Source: Variovorax paradoxus
GTDB lineage: Bacteria > Pseudomonadota > Gammaproteobacteria > Burkholderiales > Burkholderiaceae_C
Length of the DNA stretch: 64,000 nt
Direction of reading: 5' to 3'
Assembly (NCBI RefSeq): GCF_018614875.1
Contig: NZ_JAGGNW010000008.1
Location: 1 to 64,000, forward strand
The position numbers were made by a program, and so were the translations under genes. Numbering within the stretch: the first letter of the stretch is position 1; every line of letters starts with the position of its first letter. Of this stretch, positions 62,266 through 64,000 are shown in pieces. A model generated the notes under the pieces. The model was not told the DNA's origin, did no database searches, and worked only from the letters and a program-made list of their open reading frames with translations.

Positions 62266-63759
62266 TTACTTATAGTCGTTCGGTCCGAACGCGCCCTCGA
62301 AGCCTGGAAGGGCCAACGCGCGATCGACCAGGCCAGTTGCTCGTGCGTAGTCGAAATTGCGGTTGACGTTCTGTTTGACCAAGAAGGACGCGCCCCCGTA
62401 GAACTTCTCGTATTGCTGGTGGCGATTGCCGAACTCCGAGCCGATGAAGTCCCAGGCCATCCGCATGAGCGCGACGCGCTCGTCCGCGGTCGTGGTCGCC
62501 GAGCGATAGTACCGCTGCACGTCGGCCGCAGTGTCGGCGTTGTGGAAGTCCTTGTACGACGACGGGAGGGTGATCATCCCGGCGCCGGACAACTCGCGGA
62601 TGATTTCCACCATGCGAGCGTTCAGCTCCGACTGCAGCGCCATGATCGAGTACAAGGCGGTGCGCGACGGCCACAGTACGCCATTGCTGTCCTTTTCGGC
62701 AGCTACTTCCTGTGCCAACAGCATGTTCTCAACGATTGACACGAGAGAGGTCAACTCGCCCATCTGGGTCTGCACCGCGGGGTTGGCGTCATTACCCGTC
62801 AGCTCGTTCATGCGTTTGGCTAAGCCGGTCATGAAGCGCAGCTTGGTGGCGTAGCGAGCCTGCGCCTGCAAGTTGCCATACAGGTGGGCGGGCGTTTTCC
62901 ACCATTGGTCGCGGGCGACCTGGAGGTTGCGGTAGATGAAAACGTGCTCCCAGGGGATGAACACGTCTTCGAGCACCACGAAGCAGTCCGATTCATCAAA
63001 GCGGCTGGACAGCGGGTAGTCAAAGGAGTTCAGTGCCTGCCCGCCGAACGGACGACGCGGGTAGAGCTTGACGCCAGGGGCTCCCACTGGAACGGCCACA
63101 CCGAACGCATAGTTCTCGTCTCCGGCCTGTAGCGGGTGGATGGTGCTGATGTAGATGTAGTCGCAGTAGACGCCGGCCGTTGCCAGTTGCTGGGCGCCCT
63201 TGATGACAATGCCGTCGTCTCTTTCCTTGACAACCCCAGCGTACAAGGTGGGATCGCTTTGCTGATGCGCTGGCTTGCTGCGGTCGATCTGCGGAGGCAC
63301 GATGGCGTACGTCACGTACTGGTGGGTCTCGCGCAGGTGCTCGTAGAACTTGACCACGTTGTCCGCAAATTGCTGTCCACCAGCAGCGAACACGCTCGGA
63401 ACGGCTGCATAGCCGGCGAAGAATCCGGCAACGTGATCCGGCGAGCGACCCATCAGACCGAAGGTCGCTTCCGACCACATCTCGCTCGCCAGACGCTTTG
63501 CCTTCAGATCGGCGTGCGTCTGCGGGATCTGGAAGCCACGAAGGACTGGGTTGCCGGTCGTCGGTGACGTGTACGTCATCACCTCCCGGTTCTCGGGCGC
63601 CGCCGCGATGTCGTAGAGGTTGCTCAGGGAGCGAGCTCCCCTCGCGAACGCGCGATGGGTCGTCACGTCCGAGACCCGTTCGCCATCCACATAGATTTGT
63701 CGACCATCGCGCAGCGCACGAAGGTACTCATCACCCGTACGCAAGTTAGCTGTGACCAC
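62266..63759 (-). CDS. 4-hydroxyphenylacetate 3-monooxygenase-like (HpaB family) oxygenase component
   Basis: 497 residues, the usual size of the large FADH2-dependent component. TGDEYLRALRDGRQIYVDGE is the standard start; LMGRSPDHVAGFFAGYA holds the flavin/substrate Arg, and YAIVPPQIDRSKPA and GIVIKGAQQLATAG follow. FIPWEHVFIYRN and GAGMITLPSSYKDF are also family-typical. Members hydroxylate phenols with reduced flavin provided by a separate reductase (HpaC), which is not within the window but may lie beyond its right edge. Expression may be controlled by the operator at 63886. Confidence 0.9.
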   Translation of the reverse strand: MVTANLRTGDEYLRALRDGRQIYVDGERVSDVTTHRAFARGARSLSNLYDIAAAPENREVMTYTSPTTGNPVLRGFQIPQTHADLKAKRLASEMWSEATFGLMGRSPDHVAGFFAGYAAVPSVFAAGGQQFADNVVKFYEHLRETHQYVTYAIVPPQIDRSKPAHQQSDPTLYAGVVKERDDGIVIKGAQQLATAGVYCDYIYISTIHPLQAGDENYAFGVAVPVGAPGVKLYPRRPFGGQALNSFDYPLSSRFDESDCFVVLEDVFIPWEHVFIYRNLQVARDQWWKTPAHLYGNLQAQARYATKLRFMTGLAKRMNELTGNDANPAVQTQMGELTSLVSIVENMLLAQEVAAEKDSNGVLWPSRTALYSIMALQSELNARMVEIIRELSGAGMITLPSSYKDFHNADTAADVQRYYRSATTTADERVALMRMAWDFIGSEFGNRHQQYEKFYGGASFLVKQNVNRNFDYARATGLVDRALALPGFEGAFGPNDYK

Positions 63760-63857
63760 TGTAGCTCCTGGTTTAAACGATTTGATGCCGCCTTGGACGG
63801 GCGACGACTTGGCTCGGTTGGCTTCGCCGGGATCCTGCGGTTGACGTCAGATCGCAA

Positions 63858-63914
63858 ACGTTGCATACTCAGCCACATAGGTATGTTAACTCATCTATCT
63901 GACGCATGCAACGT
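63858..63914. promoter_or_regulatory. Regulatory region of the HpaB-type gene: operator inside a 9-bp inverted repeat
   Basis: TTAACTCATCTATCTGA (63886-63902) matches the spacing and left half of the shared operator; on the minus strand it ends GAGTTAACA. It lies inside a perfect inverted repeat, ACGTTGCAT (63858-63866) and ATGCAACGT (63906-63914), which may bind a second regulator. The region is about 100 bases upstream of the ATG at 63759 and also faces the possible divergent gene at 63983. Confidence 0.5.
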
Positions 63915-63982
63915 GTCGCGTCGCGATGCGGCGCCAGGGTCCACAAACCCGTGAATTGGTGAACAAGAGGAACCAGACGGAA

Positions 63983-64000
63983 ATGAACAATGTTCGAACA
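63983..64000 (+). CDS. Possible start of a divergent gene, cut by the window edge
   Basis: ATG at 63983 opens MNNVRT before the sequence ends; GAGGAA (63967-63972) and GACGGAA (63976-63982) precede it. Divergent orientation from the HpaB-type gene suggests a promoter region between them, but six codons are not enough to identify a product. Confidence 0.35.

Noticed and set aside
1-64000. CRISPR arrays, tRNA or rRNA genes
   Set aside because: No regularly spaced repeats, cloverleaf-like tRNA sequence or rRNA segments were recognised; no attachment site next to the integrase remnant could be defined.

Overview
The window is high-GC DNA (mostly well above 60 percent) from a betaproteobacterium. 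Three Bug/TctC-type binding proteins, four CaiB/BaiF CoA-transferases and several Burkholderiales-type insertion-sequence remnants suggest Burkholderiales, perhaps Comamonadaceae (Variovorax-like). This placement is inference. No rRNA, tRNA or CRISPR array was seen. Nearly all of the window is accessory catabolic DNA.

Layout. Positions 1-5.3 kb hold the 3' end of a large autotransporter, a broken SRAP (YedK-like) gene and a multi-domain alginate-lyase-like lipoprotein. Positions 5.7-10.1 kb (minus strand) are a tight operon: type II dehydroquinate dehydratase, shikimate-dehydrogenase-like protein, CaiB CoA-transferase, MaoC hydratase, VOC protein and PanE-like reductase, with a divergent LysR regulator. 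Positions 11.2-13.7 kb hold a decayed copy of a cassette (M19 dipeptidase-like, DUF2889, nitronate monooxygenase-like, aldo/keto reductase) whose fuller copy lies at 41.1-45.6 kb. Positions 13.7-19.5 kb are a graveyard of gene and mobile-element fragments (IclR, aminotransferase, amidase, UvrD-like helicase, tyrosine integrase, IS66, Asp/Glu racemase, IS701) around one intact lipoprotein gene.

Positions 19.6-30.3 kb form the first main catabolic block. It has an IscS-type cysteine desulfurase divergent from a complete branched-chain-type ABC importer, then an SDR, a phthalate-dioxygenase-like Rieske oxygenase, a Rieske ferredoxin, an FAD ferredoxin reductase and a zinc alcohol dehydrogenase. 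Positions 30.7-46.3 kb hold an IclR regulator divergent from a CoA-thioester pathway: citryl-CoA-lyase-like protein, SCP2-type thiolase, SDR, two acyl-CoA dehydrogenases, enoyl-CoA hydratase, CaiB, nitroreductase, Bug protein and the fuller copy of the duplicated cassette. An IS701-type remnant lies at each end of the 19.5-46.6 kb block. Positions 47.3-63.8 kb hold an MFS transporter, a type B carboxylesterase, two more Bug proteins, two CaiB proteins, isomerase-like crotonase, thiolase, SDR, dienelactone hydrolase, a second citryl-CoA-lyase-like protein, an IS481 remnant, a MarR regulator and an HpaB-type flavin monooxygenase.

How it may work together (inference): uptake by the ABC, MFS and Bug systems; oxygenation by the Rieske system and the HpaB-type monooxygenase; CoA activation by CaiB enzymes; then beta-oxidation-like dehydrogenation, hydration or isomerisation, and cleavage by thiolase or citryl-CoA-lyase-like enzymes. 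A 17-bp site resembling T(C/T)AACTA-N3-TNNTTGA recurs ahead of five transcription units between 20.9 and 63.9 kb, which suggests that the scattered units form one regulon, most simply under the MarR protein encoded at 61.5 kb. The substrate cannot be read from the sequence.
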